Position numbers and translations under genes: made by a program. Shown here in pieces: positions 44,896 to 55,701 of a stretch of 64,000 nucleotides of DNA. The notes under the pieces were generated by a model. That model did not search any database. It worked only from the letters and a program-made list of their open reading frames with translations, and was not told the DNA's origin. The first letter of the stretch is position 1. Each line of letters starts with the position of its first letter. Source of the stretch: Monoplex corrugatus (lineage: Eukaryota; Mollusca; Gastropoda; Littorinimorpha; Ranellidae); NCBI GenBank assembly GCA_030674185.1, contig JAPXFY010000026.1, positions 57,692,210-57,756,209 of the forward strand. Reading direction: 5' to 3'.

Positions 44896-45019
44896 TTACT
44901 GGATACCCACAATGTACGGTGCACAAGTAAAAAGGCGAAGTTCAATAAAGAATAAATATAACTGTATACTGTTACAAAGAAATATATATATAAAAACAGA
45001 AAAGAGTCCATGAGATAAT

Positions 45020-47297
45020 ACTAAAATTCAAATTGATTGCACCCTGATAAATAAAAGATTTAGAAATTCTTGTCTGACAGCAAAAACACTACTAGGTGCA
45101 GATTGCAACAGTGACCACAATCTAGGAATGGGAAGATTTAGGCTGAAACTACAGAAAAGAAAACAACCAAAAGTAACATCAAACTAAACCTTGGACTCTT
45201 AAACACAGATGAAATGAGACATTAAATGTTTAACGTACATGTTCCAAACAAATTCAGTGCTCTGGAAGACGTTGGTGACAGTGAGGAACAATGGACAAAG
45301 TTGAGAAACACGATAAAAGAGACTTGTGACTTCAGCGCTAGATTTGATTTATCAAGATTTGCGCATAAATATGTAATATTTTTATTTTAATCACCAGAGT
45401 TACAGAAAACAAAAAAGAACTGGATGACAAAAGAAGTTATAGGCTTGAAGGAAGAATGGAGGAGGGCAAAGGGAAAAGAGGAAAAATACAAACAGATAAA
45501 CAAAGAAATCAGGAATAGGTGCAATGTAGCTAATGAAGCTTGGCTTGGAAACACAGTGCAAAGAAATAGAAGACTGACACAAAACAGATCTTCAGAGTAT
45601 GTAGAGAAGAATTGAAGAAATTGACCACAGGAAAAAGACATGCACATCAACTGGTCGCTTCAAATTGAAAGACAGTACGCTTATGATGGAAAAAGACAAA
45701 ATATTAGATGGATGGGGAGAGTACAACAAAGACATTTTTAACGATGACAGAAACGAAGAACACATTATAAGAAAGAACGTTGAAGGACCACCCATAACGA
45801 AAGATGAAGTTAGAGCAGCATTGAAACAGATGAAACCAGGAAAAGCTCCAGGACCAGACAGTATTACAACAGAATTGATAAAGGCCCTAGAAGATTTTGG
45901 TATTGAAAAAATAATGGTCCTCTTACATGAAATTTATGATACCGGAAAAATCCACAAAGATATATCAAAATCAATTTCTGTTGCACTTCCAAAGAAAACA
46001 AGGGCTATAGAATGCAAACTCCATCGTACAATCAGCCTGGTGAGTCATTAAAAAATCCTATTAAGAATAATCATGATGAGGAAAAGGAACAGAATGAAAA
46101 GAGAAATAGCCGAAGAACAGTGTGGATTTGTCGATGGGAAAGGAACTATTCATGCCATACACATTCTAAGAACTATCATAAAGAGGTCAATCGAGTTGAA
46201 AAGGATATATATTCATGCTTTGTTGATTATACAAAGAATTTCCACTGGATAGGATATGAAGAATTGATCAACTAACTAGAAAGACTCAGTATTGTTGGAA
46301 AAGATCTAATCTAAGAATAATCTGAAATATATATTGGGAACAAACAGCAGCAATGAGGATAGAAAACGATATAAGCTCTTTTCAAAATATCAAAAGAGGG
46401 GTAAGGCAGGGTTGTGTTCTGTTACCAGATTTGTTTTGACTTTACAGCGAAACCATCACGAGAGGCCCAGAATAATGCTCTGGGATAAAGCTTGGATGAA
46501 AAATGATACGCAGATGACACCGTGGTAATCGCAGAAAATAAAAGGAACGTACATTACTTTGTGAATATGATAGAAATAGAAAGCAAAAATAAATGGTTGG
46601 AGCTAAACAGCAAGAAAACTGAAGTCAAAATAATCAGCAAAAAATCTGAAACCACTCATGCAAAATAAGAGCAAATGGTACAACTTTGAGACAGGCTGAT
46701 AAGTTTAAATATCTGGGAACGATCATCTGACAATGGTAGATGCACATCAGAAATAGCCAGCAGAATCGGCCGAACCAAAACAGTATTCAACAAGATTAAA
46801 AGCATTCTTACCAACAAGTGCCCATCAATTAACATCGGGTAGAGAGTTTTTGAATGTTATACAGAACCAATACTATCATACGGTTGTGAGGCGTGGACAG
46901 TCAACACGCAAAGCTAGAACAAGATTGAGGCAGCCAAAATGGGGTTTCAAAGAAGAATGTTGAGGGTTCCATGGACAGAAAAGAAAACAAACAAGACAGT
47001 CTTGATGGAGGCAGACACAAGACGATCATTGATAAAAAAGGTTAGGAAAAGACAAGCAACATCTCCAGGCCATTTTATGAGGAAAGGGAATTAGAGCACT
47101 TGGTCACAACAGGAAAGCTGAAGGGAAAGAGAACACCAGGAGACCCAGGGACAAAATATTGGACGGACTTGAGGTGGCTGTGGACAGAGAGAGTGAAAGA
47201 TGTAGTTGCGGCGACAGGGGATAGATTCATATGGAGGGCTATGATCGCCAACGCCATGTGGCAATGCACAGGATGATGATGATGATGATGATGATGA
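45020..47297 (+). mobile_element. RTE LINE, 5'-truncated and heavily mutated
   Basis: Plus strand, same family as 37147-40035. It begins in the endonuclease end (QIDCTLINKRFRNS, GADCNSDHNLG), then linker (KNWMTKEVIGLKEEW), the RT start (KPGKAPGPDSITTELIKAL, SKSISVALPKKTRAIECKL, HRTISLVSH) and a CFVDYTKNFH motif A. The catalytic YADD region remains only as DTQMTPW-like text in another frame. The C-terminus follows with GPG..DKILDGL-like text, and the element ends in (GAT)8-9 at about 47271-47297. It keeps the GKAPGPD motif that the 37-kb copy lacks. It contains an inserted LINE tail at 45334-45392. Confidence 0.9.
45334..45392 (+). mobile_element. L2/CR1-group LINE 3' tail inserted in the RTE copy
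   Basis: The text agcgctagatttgatttatc, aagatttgcgcataaatatg and taatatttttattttaatc matches the 3' end of the LINE at 33071 (agcgcttagatttgatttta / tcaagattttgcgctatata, read on its own strand). It interrupts the RTE linker between IKETCD and the LQKTKKNWM text. Confidence 0.85.
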
Positions 47298-47639
47298 CTC
47301 CCATTCTATCGATTTTAAATTCATGTAAAAGTCTTTAGCCATCAATGACTTGTTTTGACTATTGTATTATTACTGTTCACCTATTTGCGTTACAATTTCA
47401 ACCCATCTCTTTCTTCCACTCCCTGTACCCCCGCTCCACAATTTGTTTGTTCTTTGTTGCTCCTCTTTCCTACTTTTCTCATATGATTGCCGTCAGTAAT
47501 CTATAATGTAGGCCTACACTGTTATTGCTAAAGGTTGACTTGCACTTTCTTTATGTGTATCGGATTGGCCTATCTGCCTATATCTCATGCTTTTGAAATG
47601 CACATCCTCAACTGACATACACATGGACATAAATTTCTC

Positions 47640-48335
47640 ATTTCAACTTTTTATAACTGCTATGATGTGGTATACGTTATAGTTAATCTGTTATCATAAT
47701 TTTGTTAATTGACAATCTTGACCCCCTCTATTTTTCTTAATGCTTCCTTGATTTCCTCCCTTCTCTTTCTTTCTTTGTCCTTAATTTGCTATTTCTTTTA
47801 TTTTCAGATAAAATAGTAATACAACTTCTATCAATAATGCTATTCTATTGATGTTATTCTTGTTGTTATTGTCAGGGGTTCACATGCATTTACTTTCATG
47901 TGTGTGCTGTTGTCGCTTATGCTTTTACTAAGTGCATGACCCGTTGACATATGTGTGGTCAGTTTGTTTTCACAAATCATACTTTGATACGTTTCGCAAT
48001 TTATATTTCATTTAGTTATTATTATTCATTTATGTGTGTTCATTTCATGCTTATAATTTGTGTGTAGAGTAGCAAGGAATAGCTGTAAAACAAGTTCGAT
48101 GGGGCCTCATGTCACTATTGTTAAGTATTAACGTGTTCTGTAATCTGACGTATTTGTTTTTCATCCCCAACTACCTTTAAGTTCTAATGCATCTGGTACC
48201 TAGAAAACTTTCATTAATGCAAAGTGACCTAAACATGTTGGTTATGTTGATATAAGGTTTCTCACAGGACAAAATATGTATCGAACGTGACCATTTAATG
48301 CATTTGGAATGGTACTGTAAAGCAAGAGGGAAACT
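47640..48335. other. No recognisable gene; AT-rich spacer upstream of the GPCR
   Basis: Unique-looking AT-rich sequence that is missing from unit B. No coding or structured feature seen. Confidence 0.5.
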
Positions 48336-48339
48336 AGTT

Positions 48340-49165
48340 TTGATAGCGATTCGTCTTCCTGGTAAGAACCAACTGACACCTTACAGTGATTCTTCTACCC
48401 GGTGAGAACCAACAGAAAACTTAAATTGGTTGTCTGATAAAAACAAACAGACACTATTACATTGATTTTTCTGCCTGATAAAAACCAACAGAAACCTTGC
48501 ATTGATTGTCTGGCAAGAACCAACAGACACCTTACATTGATTCTTAGCCCTGATAAGAACCAACAGACTCAGATCCTTACCTTGATTCTCTGTCTGTTAA
48601 GAACCATCAGACACTTTATAATTATTGATTCTTCTCCCTGGTAAGAACCAAAGGACACTTTACATCAATTCGTCTGCCCGGTAAGAATCAAGACAGCTTA
48701 CACTGATTCTTCTCCCTAGTAAGAACCAACAGACACCTTACATCGATTTTTCCATCTAGTAAGAATCAACCGACACTTTACATTGATTGTCTGGTATGAA
48801 TCAGCAGATACCTTACATTGATTCTTCTGCCTGGTACAAACCAACCAACACTTTACACTGATTGTCTGGCAAGAACCAACAGACATCTATATTGATTCTT
48901 CTGCCGGGTAAGAACCATAAGAAATCTAACATTGATTCTTCTCCTTGGTAAGAACCAACAGACACCTTACAATGATTCTTTTGTCTTGTAAGAACCAGCA
49001 GACACCTTACACGATTCTTCTGCCTGGCAAGAAACAACAGACGCCTTACATTGATTCGTCTCCCCAGTAAGAACCAACAGATGTCTTACATTGATTCTTC
49101 TTTCTAGTAAAATCCTATAGACATCTTACGTTGGTTCTTCTGCCTGGTAAGAATAGACAGATTTA
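48340..49165. repeat. 40-bp minisatellite, about 20 copies
   Basis: The unit reads cttacattgattcttctgcc plus tggtaagaaccaacagacac, with 10-20% divergence between copies and some partial units. It ends about 375 bp before the GPCR start codon. Confidence 0.93.
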
Positions 49166-49539
49166 TTGCATTACTCTATAAGTAGGAAACTTTAAAAACT
49201 TTCAGAGATTTAGAGATTATTGCAAGTAGAAATTGCAAAATTTCTTAAGTGTGTCCATGCAGACTCCATGCAGCACGACAGAAAATTGATTACATGTCAC
49301 GTACATTGTTTGAAGGAAAGTAAGTGTGACACAGACAAAAAGCAAACCATGATTCAAATAACTTAATCTTTCTCAATACTTGACATCACTCAGCAATCTG
49401 CCAATGATATGGAAGTTATTTGAATGTGAAACACGATTCAAAACAATGGAGCAGCCTGAAAATTGATGAAACTTGTTTTGAGTTTTTGTGAATAGTGCTT
49501 TATCAATTTAAACAAAAATAGTAAAATAGCTCAGTCGTC
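49166..49539 (+). other. Region upstream of the GPCR start codon
   Basis: Non-coding, AT-rich, 374 bp between the minisatellite and the ATG. No clear TATA box or splice acceptor could be chosen with confidence. A 5' UTR exon farther upstream cannot be excluded. Confidence 0.4.
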
Positions 49540-50667
49540 ATGAATGCATCTTATGCTAGCGCTATGTTGACTACTACTTCAACAGTGAAATTCAACTACT
49601 TTAACGGTGTTGTTCCTGAAGACCCAGATGGCTGCATTGTTTTGAATGTCACTACAGAATTTATTCCATGGGATAATCCTCACAATTTGATCAGCAGATC
49701 AGTGGCAAGTACATGGAGCAGTATTGTCTATAGTATATTTCTGCCATTACTTTTTCTCATCAGCTTTCCTTGTAACATTCTTAGCACAGTGATTTTCTTC
49801 AGACATGGGATCAAAGAGCGAATCAATTTGTGTCTGTTCTTTCTGTCACTGGCGGACTTGATCTACATGCTGCAGGTATTTTGTCATTACGCAGACCGGA
49901 TATATCTTGAGCTGACTCACCAGCCCTTCCGAGGAGCCTTGATCCAGTTCATGCTGAAGAATTATCTCTCTGGACTGTTTGGTTTTGGCTGGGCATCATC
50001 CTGGATAACCACCATCATTGCTTGTGAGCGATGTTTCTGTGTGGTGAGTCCATTACGTTCTCAGACCGTGCTGAAAACAAAGGCCATGTGGTTCATCATC
50101 CTACTGCCCTCCATTGTCCTCATTGGTGTCTTCTTTGTGATAAATGCCAAGTGGGACATTGTGTGTGTCTTCTATCCTTCAGACAACACAACTCAGCACT
50201 CCTTGTACCCCAGTGACTTCTACCTGCGTAACAAGGATGTGATTGACACATTAGACTCTGTAATGTTTGGACTAATTATTCCACAGTTTTGTGTTATCAC
50301 CGTCACTATCGCCACCATAATCACTGTTATCAAGCTCAAGTCAATGACAGAATGGAGAGAAAAGTCATCTTTAGTTGCTGCTGCAATGTCCAGCCGTGAC
50401 GTGGCTCTGACGAGGATGCTGGTAGGAACGTCTGTCCTCTTCATCATCTCTTTTATTCCACGTTCTTTTATGCGCATTGCCATGTTGTTTGTTCAAGGTC
50501 TTGGTTTGGGGGGACATTTGTACAATATATACAGGTTTCTCATGAACACTGCCACGCTGTTCAATTTCATCAATTCCTCCTTGAATTTTCCTGTATATTG
50601 TTTCTTTGGTTCCAAATTCAGAAGGACGCTTAAAACACTCTTTGTAAAACACAAGTTGCAAGCCTGA
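49540..50667 (+). CDS. Class A (rhodopsin-like) orphan GPCR, putative chemosensory-type receptor
   Basis: An intact, intronless 375-residue frame with seven hydrophobic segments: TM1 about 61-88, TM2 97-119, TM3 146-170, TM4 182-202, TM5 241-266, TM6 290-318, TM7 330-357. N-glycosylation sites lie in the extracellular N-terminus (N2-A-S, N36-V-T) and ECL2 (N216-T-T). Class A landmarks: N79 in PCNIL (TM1), D106 in LSLADL (TM2), E-R-C at 163-165 in place of DRY followed by VVSPLRS, P307 in FIISFIP (TM6), and NSSLNFPVY in TM7 for NPxxY. The usual TM3 disulfide Cys is not evident, although C209 is in ECL2. The ATG chosen is the first in frame and gives a glycosylated N-terminus of normal length. 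Divergent single-exon receptors of this kind are typical of mollusc chemosensory families; ligand unknown. It would sit in the plasma membrane and couple to G proteins. Coding bias and the lack of breaks contrast with the decayed surroundings. Confidence 0.9.
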   Translation: MNASYASAMLTTTSTVKFNYFNGVVPEDPDGCIVLNVTTEFIPWDNPHNLISRSVASTWSSIVYSIFLPLLFLISFPCNILSTVIFFRHGIKERINLCLFFLSLADLIYMLQVFCHYADRIYLELTHQPFRGALIQFMLKNYLSGLFGFGWASSWITTIIACERCFCVVSPLRSQTVLKTKAMWFIILLPSIVLIGVFFVINAKWDIVCVFYPSDNTTQHSLYPSDFYLRNKDVIDTLDSVMFGLIIPQFCVITVTIATIITVIKLKSMTEWREKSSLVAAAMSSRDVALTRMLVGTSVLFIISFIPRSFMRIAMLFVQGLGLGGHLYNIYRFLMNTATLFNFINSSLNFPVYCFFGSKFRRTLKTLFVKHKLQA

Positions 50668-51507
50668 AAGACTGGAAACAGTAAAAATTAAAAAATACAA
50701 GGTTTGTATCCTAATCAGTCTTTAAGTGAATATGAGAAAGGGTATGAGGGAAACTGAAAACTGGAACTAGACGTGTTTCACATGTACAAAAGAAAAAGGA
50801 ATGCTTACAATGCACAGATGGTACATAATTTACACGAAAACTCATATTTTTCACAACAACATGTTTTGATCTAGTACCAGTTTTATTATATTTTCTCCTA
50901 GGATCTATAAAAAAAACGTTTTCTTGAAACAGTATTATCCCATCAACTGTCGTTACCAAAGTTACAGAGAGAGCCAGAAAAATTATCTGCTGTCTCTGGA
51001 GCTTCAGTTTTTCATACAGAAGCATCTTTGGATTGTAGTCATCTTCCGTAAGGACAATTTGTCTTTTTCCAACAAAGGTGGTATTTGAGATGTAATTCTT
51101 TACATGGCAAACCAAACTTCCTCAGAATTTGAAAGTTGGACATTTTATCTTAGCAGGTGATTTTTGAGATCTTCAGGACATCTCTGTTGGAGCTGTTCAG
51201 GTTGTTAAATGTGCCATCTGTAGGCAGTTCAAGTCTTGAAGTACTTAAAGTGCTCAAGACTACTTCTTTGTGCACTCCAACCTTACTGGTCTGACTGATC
51301 ATAGGGTTTTGCCACAACTTCTTAGTCAACTTTCCAGAGATGGTCTTGGACATGCGTAGTGCCACATCAGCATCAAGAGATCCATGATTGCTCACTGTAC
51401 TGCCCCCTACAGATAGAATAATCAGAAAAACTTTTTAGTCATCATACCATTGACAATTTTACTAAAAGAGGAATAGTAAGAATAACTGTCTAAAACTCTA
51501 CCTACCA

Positions 51508-51552
51508 ACCTACCTGCCTACCTACCTACCTACCTACCTACCTGCCTACCTA
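51508..51552. repeat. (CCTA)n microsatellite
   Basis: cctacctacctacc run with a few substitutions. Confidence 0.95.
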
Positions 51553-51654
51553 TTCAATGGAAAAGACAATTGAGGTGCAGTAAAGAGGAAGCATTCGGAC
51601 AAAAATTAAAAAAGTAGGAAAATATTGTTCTGTGGAGCTTTTAATTGATTTCAG

Positions 51655-51696
51655 TGTCTATCTTTCTATCTTTGTATCTTTCTATCTTTGTATCTT

Positions 51697-51748
<52 letters not shown>

Positions 51749-51902
51749 CCTATCTATCTACTATCTATTATTATGTATGTATGTATGTATCTATCTATCT
51801 GTGTGTCTGTGTGTCTGTCTGTCTATCTATTTATCTGTCTGTCTATTTATGTATCTGTGTGTGTGTGTCTTTCTACCTATCAATTTGTCTACGTGTCTAT
51901 CC

Positions 51903-51953
<51 letters not shown>

Positions 51954-52072
51954 ATCTATCTACCTGTATGTCTGTCTGTCCGTCTATTTATATATCTGTC
52001 TGCCTGTCTGTCTTGTGTCTATCTATCTACTTATCTGTCTGTTTGTCTGTCTATCTGTCAATCTGTCTATAT
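51655..52072. repeat. (CTAT)n / (CTGT)n microsatellite
   Basis: Long tetranucleotide run; all three plus frames stay open (Leu-Ser-Ile-Tyr periodicity) only because the period is 4 bp without stops. A related run lies at 62070-62190. Confidence 0.97.
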
Positions 52073-52073
52073 C

Positions 52074-52522
52074 GTAAAACAAAACATTAAAAAGTACCTT
52101 GTTTGTAAATTATCCTTTTCAGTATAAAAACACTACGTTTCGAGCCAGGCCCTTTGTCAAGTGAAAGAGAAGTGGAAAATAAATTGACAGAGCAGTACTG
52201 AAAACAGTTCAAGGAAAGAGGGGACAGAGTGAGTGAGTGTTACTCAGGATAGACAATAGAGAAATTCTCAGTAAAAACCAAACTTATAGTGACAGAGCAG
52301 AACTGAAAACAATTCAAACGTAGACCATAGAGTTACATGAAAACAAGGAAGGGGTGCGGATGGGGTGAGGGAGAAGAGGGAGAAAACAGTAGGGACTAGT
52401 AGAACAAGGAAAGGATCCGGGCACCACAACACGTCGGCAGTTCTGGGCCTGGACTTGAAATGTGTTTTTATACTCCAAAGGATCATTTACAAACAAAGTA
52501 CTTTTTAATGTTTTTGTTTTAC
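52074..52522. mobile_element. 450-bp foldback / MITE-like element with about 78-bp inverted repeats
   Basis: The left end (from 52075: gtaaaacaaaacattaaaaa then gtaccttgtttgtaaatt) and the right end read in reverse (from 52522: ggtaaaacaaaaacattaaa then aagtactttgtttgtaaat) pair over about 78 bp with about 88% identity, extending through tataaaaacac to ccaggccc. The left repeat contains cgtttcgagccaggccc then tttgtcaag (52137-52162), a motif like that in Penelope-type ends. The interior has no coding sequence. No clear target duplication was found. Confidence 0.78.
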
Positions 52523-53469
52523 CCTCAAACAACGAACGACACAGAAACAACAGCAATGACTAACACTCTACCAACACAGAAAATCAGTGATCACACTGTC
52601 ACACAGATACCACCGCACTCATAAGACTATAAGTGATTCCACCATCACTCTGCAAGATGTCCCATTCACACTGCTAGCATGAACACGAAACCAATGATCA
52701 ACAATGCATGTGACCAGGAATCCATCATAAACCCTGACACAGATATTACCAACAGCAGTGAGGGTACTTTCCAAGAGATAAACGCGTAAAAATTAACACA
52801 TCATTTGCTGAAAACACATAAGCCTACACAGACAGAGACATCGAATTGGACAATAAAGACTCATTAGATAATAACACAAACAAGAACAATAAAGACACAC
52901 AAACCGTATATTGCCCACCAACATCAAGTCATGCACATTACTAAACAACTTTAAATGAATGCTTCACAAATATCTGATTGAAATATCGTAAATGATTTTC
53001 TAAGTAAATCTTCTTTCCTAGATCTACATGCTTTGTGCTAATATAATCTTTTGTGGGCCATATTCATCTCGCTTTTATGCAATTATCTTTCTGTATCAAA
53101 AACACTCACTTTTTGTCTTTACTCTGTCTCTATTGATTTAAGTAAATGTGAAAATATTTAGCCATTTATTACTTGTTTGCTATTGTATGTGCTACGGTTC
53201 ATCTGTTTGCATCATAGCAATACATTTGTCAAGTCATCCCCTCTTTTTCTCTCTGTCCCCCACCCTAACTTTGGTTGGTCTTTGTTGCTTCTTTTACTTT
53301 CTTTTCTCATATGCTTGCATGTTAGTATTCTGTAATATAGGCCTATTATTGTTGTTGTTAGAGTTTGACTTGCATTTGCTTTACGTGAATCATGTTGGCT
53401 CATCTTCCTATTTTCTCATGCTTTTGTAATGCGCATGCTCGACTGACATACACATGGTGACTGGTAAAA

Positions 53470-53980
53470 AATCGAAAGACACCTTACACGGATTGTCTGG
53501 TGAGAACCAACATACTCCTTTCATTGATTCTTCAGCCAAGTAAGAAACAACAGACACCTTCTATTGATTTTTCTGCCTAATAAGAACCAATAGACACATT
53601 ACAGTGTACATTGATTTTTCTGTCTAGTAAGAATCAACTGACAAATTACATTGATTCTTCTATCTGGTAAGAACCAACAGATACCTTACATTGATTCTTC
53701 TGACTAGTAAGAAGCAACAGATACCTTACACTGATTTTTGTGTCTTGTAAAAACCAATAGGCACCTTACATTGATTCTTCTGCCTGGTAAGAGCCAACAC
53801 ATACACCTTACATTGATTTTTCTGTCTAGTAAGAAACAACAGACATCTAACATTGATTTTTCTGTCTATTAAGAACCAACACACATCTTACATTGATTCT
53901 TCTGCCAGGTAAGAACCATGGACACCTTACAGTGATTCTTCTGCCTGGTAGACCAATAGATATATTGCATATATTCTTCT
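53470..53980. repeat. 40-bp minisatellite, about 12 copies
   Basis: Same unit as at 48340-49165 (ttacattgattcttctgcct, ggtaagaaccaacagacac). Confidence 0.93.
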
Positions 53981-53984
53981 GCCT

Positions 53985-54218
53985 GTCCTCTTCATCATCT
54001 CTTTTATTCCACGTTCTTTTATGCGCATTGCCATGCTCTTTGCTTAAGGTCTTAGGTTTGGGGGACATTTGTATAATACATTCGCGTTTCTCATGACCAC
54101 TGCCACGCTATTCACTTTCATCAATTCCTCCTTGAATTTTCCTGTTTACTGTTTCTTTGGCTCCAAATTCAGAACGACGCTTAAAACACTCTTTGTTAAA
54201 CAAGAATTGCAAGCCTGA
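53985..54218 (+). pseudogene. Truncated GPCR pseudogene (TM6-C-terminus)
   Basis: Codons equivalent to residues 299-375 of the receptor at 49540 are present in one frame: VLFIISFIPRSFMRIAMLF, then a CAA-to-TAA nonsense change (Q319), then TFINSSLNFPVYCFFGSKF and the same stop context. The first 298 codons and start region are gone; the sequence joins directly to the minisatellite at gcctgtcctcttc. About 88-90% nucleotide identity to the intact gene. Not translatable into a receptor. Confidence 0.95.
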
Positions 54219-54289
54219 AAGACTGCAAACACTAAGAAGTCAAATACATGGTTTTATATCCTATACATGAATATGGGTGACGATATACT

Positions 54290-54532
54290 GTACATAATGA
54301 TGATAAGCACAGCAACAACAACACAACAACAACAACAGCAGGAACATTAACAACAATGATAATAACAACAACAGTGATGATGATAATGATAATGATGATA
54401 ACAATAACAACACACAACAACAACAATCACAATAATGATAATAGTAAAAACAATAATAATGATGATAATAATAATAATAATAACATAATAATAACAACAA
54501 TAATAATGATGATAATAATAATAATAATAATG

Positions 54533-54565
<33 letters not shown>

Positions 54566-54720
54566 TAATACTAAAAAATAAATAATAATAATAATAATAA
54601 TAACATAATAATGATAATAATATGATGATGATGATGATGATGATGGATGATGATGATGATAATAATAACAATAATGATAATATTAATAATAACAGTAATA
54701 ATAATAATCACACTATACTA
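54290..54720. repeat. (AAC)n, (AAT)n, (GAT)n compound microsatellite
   Basis: Triplet runs change along the tract: aac at 54310-54340, mixed gat/aat to 54480, aat to 54610, gat at 54622-54660, then aat to 54715. Confidence 0.96.
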
Positions 54721-54759
54721 ACGTCCATTGGTGCTTCTTTCTTCTCTATTGTCACATTT

Positions 54760-55495
54760 TAAGGATGAGCAAATAAAGAGATACGGCCTAAGGATGAAGA
54801 GATAAGGGTTAAGGATCAGGAGATCAGAGCTAAAGATGAGGAGATAAGGGCTAAAGAAAATGAGATAAGAGCTGAGGATAAAGAGATAAGGGCTAAGATA
54901 AGGAGATAGGGCTAAGGGCTAAAATGAGGAGATAAGGGCAAAGAATGAGAAATAAGGGTTATAAATGAGGAGGTAAAGGCTAAGAATAAGGAGATAAGGG
55001 CTATGGATGAGGAGATAAAGCTCAACGATGATGAGACAAAGGCTGAGGATACGGTAATAAGGGCTAAGGATGAAATATATGGGCTGAGGATGATGAGAAA
55101 AGGACTAAAGGTGATGAGATAAGGGCTAAGGATAATGAGATCAGGGCTAATAAGAGATAAGTATGAGGATAAAGTAATGATGGCTAAGGATAAGGAGATA
55201 AGGGCTAAGGACGATTGATAAGGACTAAGGTTGAGGAGATAAGGACTAAGGCTAAAGAAATTAGGGCTAACAATAAGGAGATGAAGGCTAATGATGAGGA
55301 TTTCAGGGCTAAGGATGGGAGAGGTAAGTGCTAAGAATAAGGGGATAAGTGCTAAGGATGAGGAGATAAGGGCTAAAGATGAAGAGATAAGGGCTTTGGA
55401 TAAGGAGACAAGAGACAAGGGTGGTGAAATAAGGGCTAACGACGAGGAGATGATGGTTAAGAATAAAGAGATAAGGACACGAGAGGAAGAGAAAA
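54760..55495 (+). repeat. 21-bp (heptad-encoding) repeat array, domain 1
   Basis: The consensus gctaaggatgaggagataag then g (21 bp) encodes A-K-D-E-E-I-R on the plus strand, a seven-residue period. The open part (55291-55587, 98 codons) reads SAKDEEIRAKDEEIRALDKE and ends in REEEKIQ just before caggtaagc at about 55498, a good match to a splice-donor consensus. Most of 54760-55290 has indels that break the frame. It may be a degraded coiled-coil exon or a non-coding satellite; I cannot decide. Confidence 0.75.
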
Positions 55496-55701
55496 TTCAG
55501 GTAAGCCCATGGAAAGTTGAAGTTATAGAAATGGGGATGAGTGACGCCATACAGGTAATGATCAAAGAAAGGGGACAGAAGCACTAAGGATGAGGAGATA
55601 AGCTGGGGGAGATAACTTCTTTATCAGTACATCAGAACGTTTAAGGCAGAAGGTGGTAGAGTGATGTGTGAAGGGGTACGTATGACGCGTGAGGAGATAA
55701 G

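Larger units (their letters stand above)
44130..50720. repeat. GPCR-bearing segmental duplication, unit A
   Basis: Pieces of this unit recur in order in unit B (52523-54260): 44130-44745 with 52523-53115; 47300-47640 with 53125-53460; the 40-bp array 48340-49165 with 53470-53980; and 50432-50720 with 53985-54255. Shared text includes aatcagtgatcacactgtca (44216 / 52579), tgatcagtaatacatgtgac-like, and cgactgacatacacatgg-like. Unit A additionally holds an RTE LINE at 45020-47297. Confidence 0.9.
50735..52073 (-). mobile_element. Dispersed repeat family, member 2
   Basis: 50735-51005 matches 59765-60030 (gagaaagggtatgagggaaa and onwards, about 90%). 51005-51485 matches 61005-61440 and 5640-6080. 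51555-51660 matches 61960-62070 and leads into a (CTAT)n array in both. Minus-strand frame 51395-51150 holds ADVALRMSKTISGKLTKKLW and TSKVGVHKEVVLSTL, the LINE RT C-terminal pattern seen in the other members. Confidence 0.75.
52523..54260. repeat. GPCR-bearing segmental duplication, unit B (internally deleted)
   Basis: Holds in order the counterparts of unit A upstream sequence, spacer, 40-bp array and receptor 3' end. It lacks the RTE LINE, 44746-47300, 47640-48340 and about 49170-50430. The spacer junction at 53110-53130 (ctctgtctctattgatttaa) is continuous where unit A carries the LINE. Confidence 0.9.

Noticed and set aside
51632..52127. Membrane-like Leu-Ser-Ile-Tyr proteins
   Set aside because: Translations of a (CTAT)n tetranucleotide run in all three frames.
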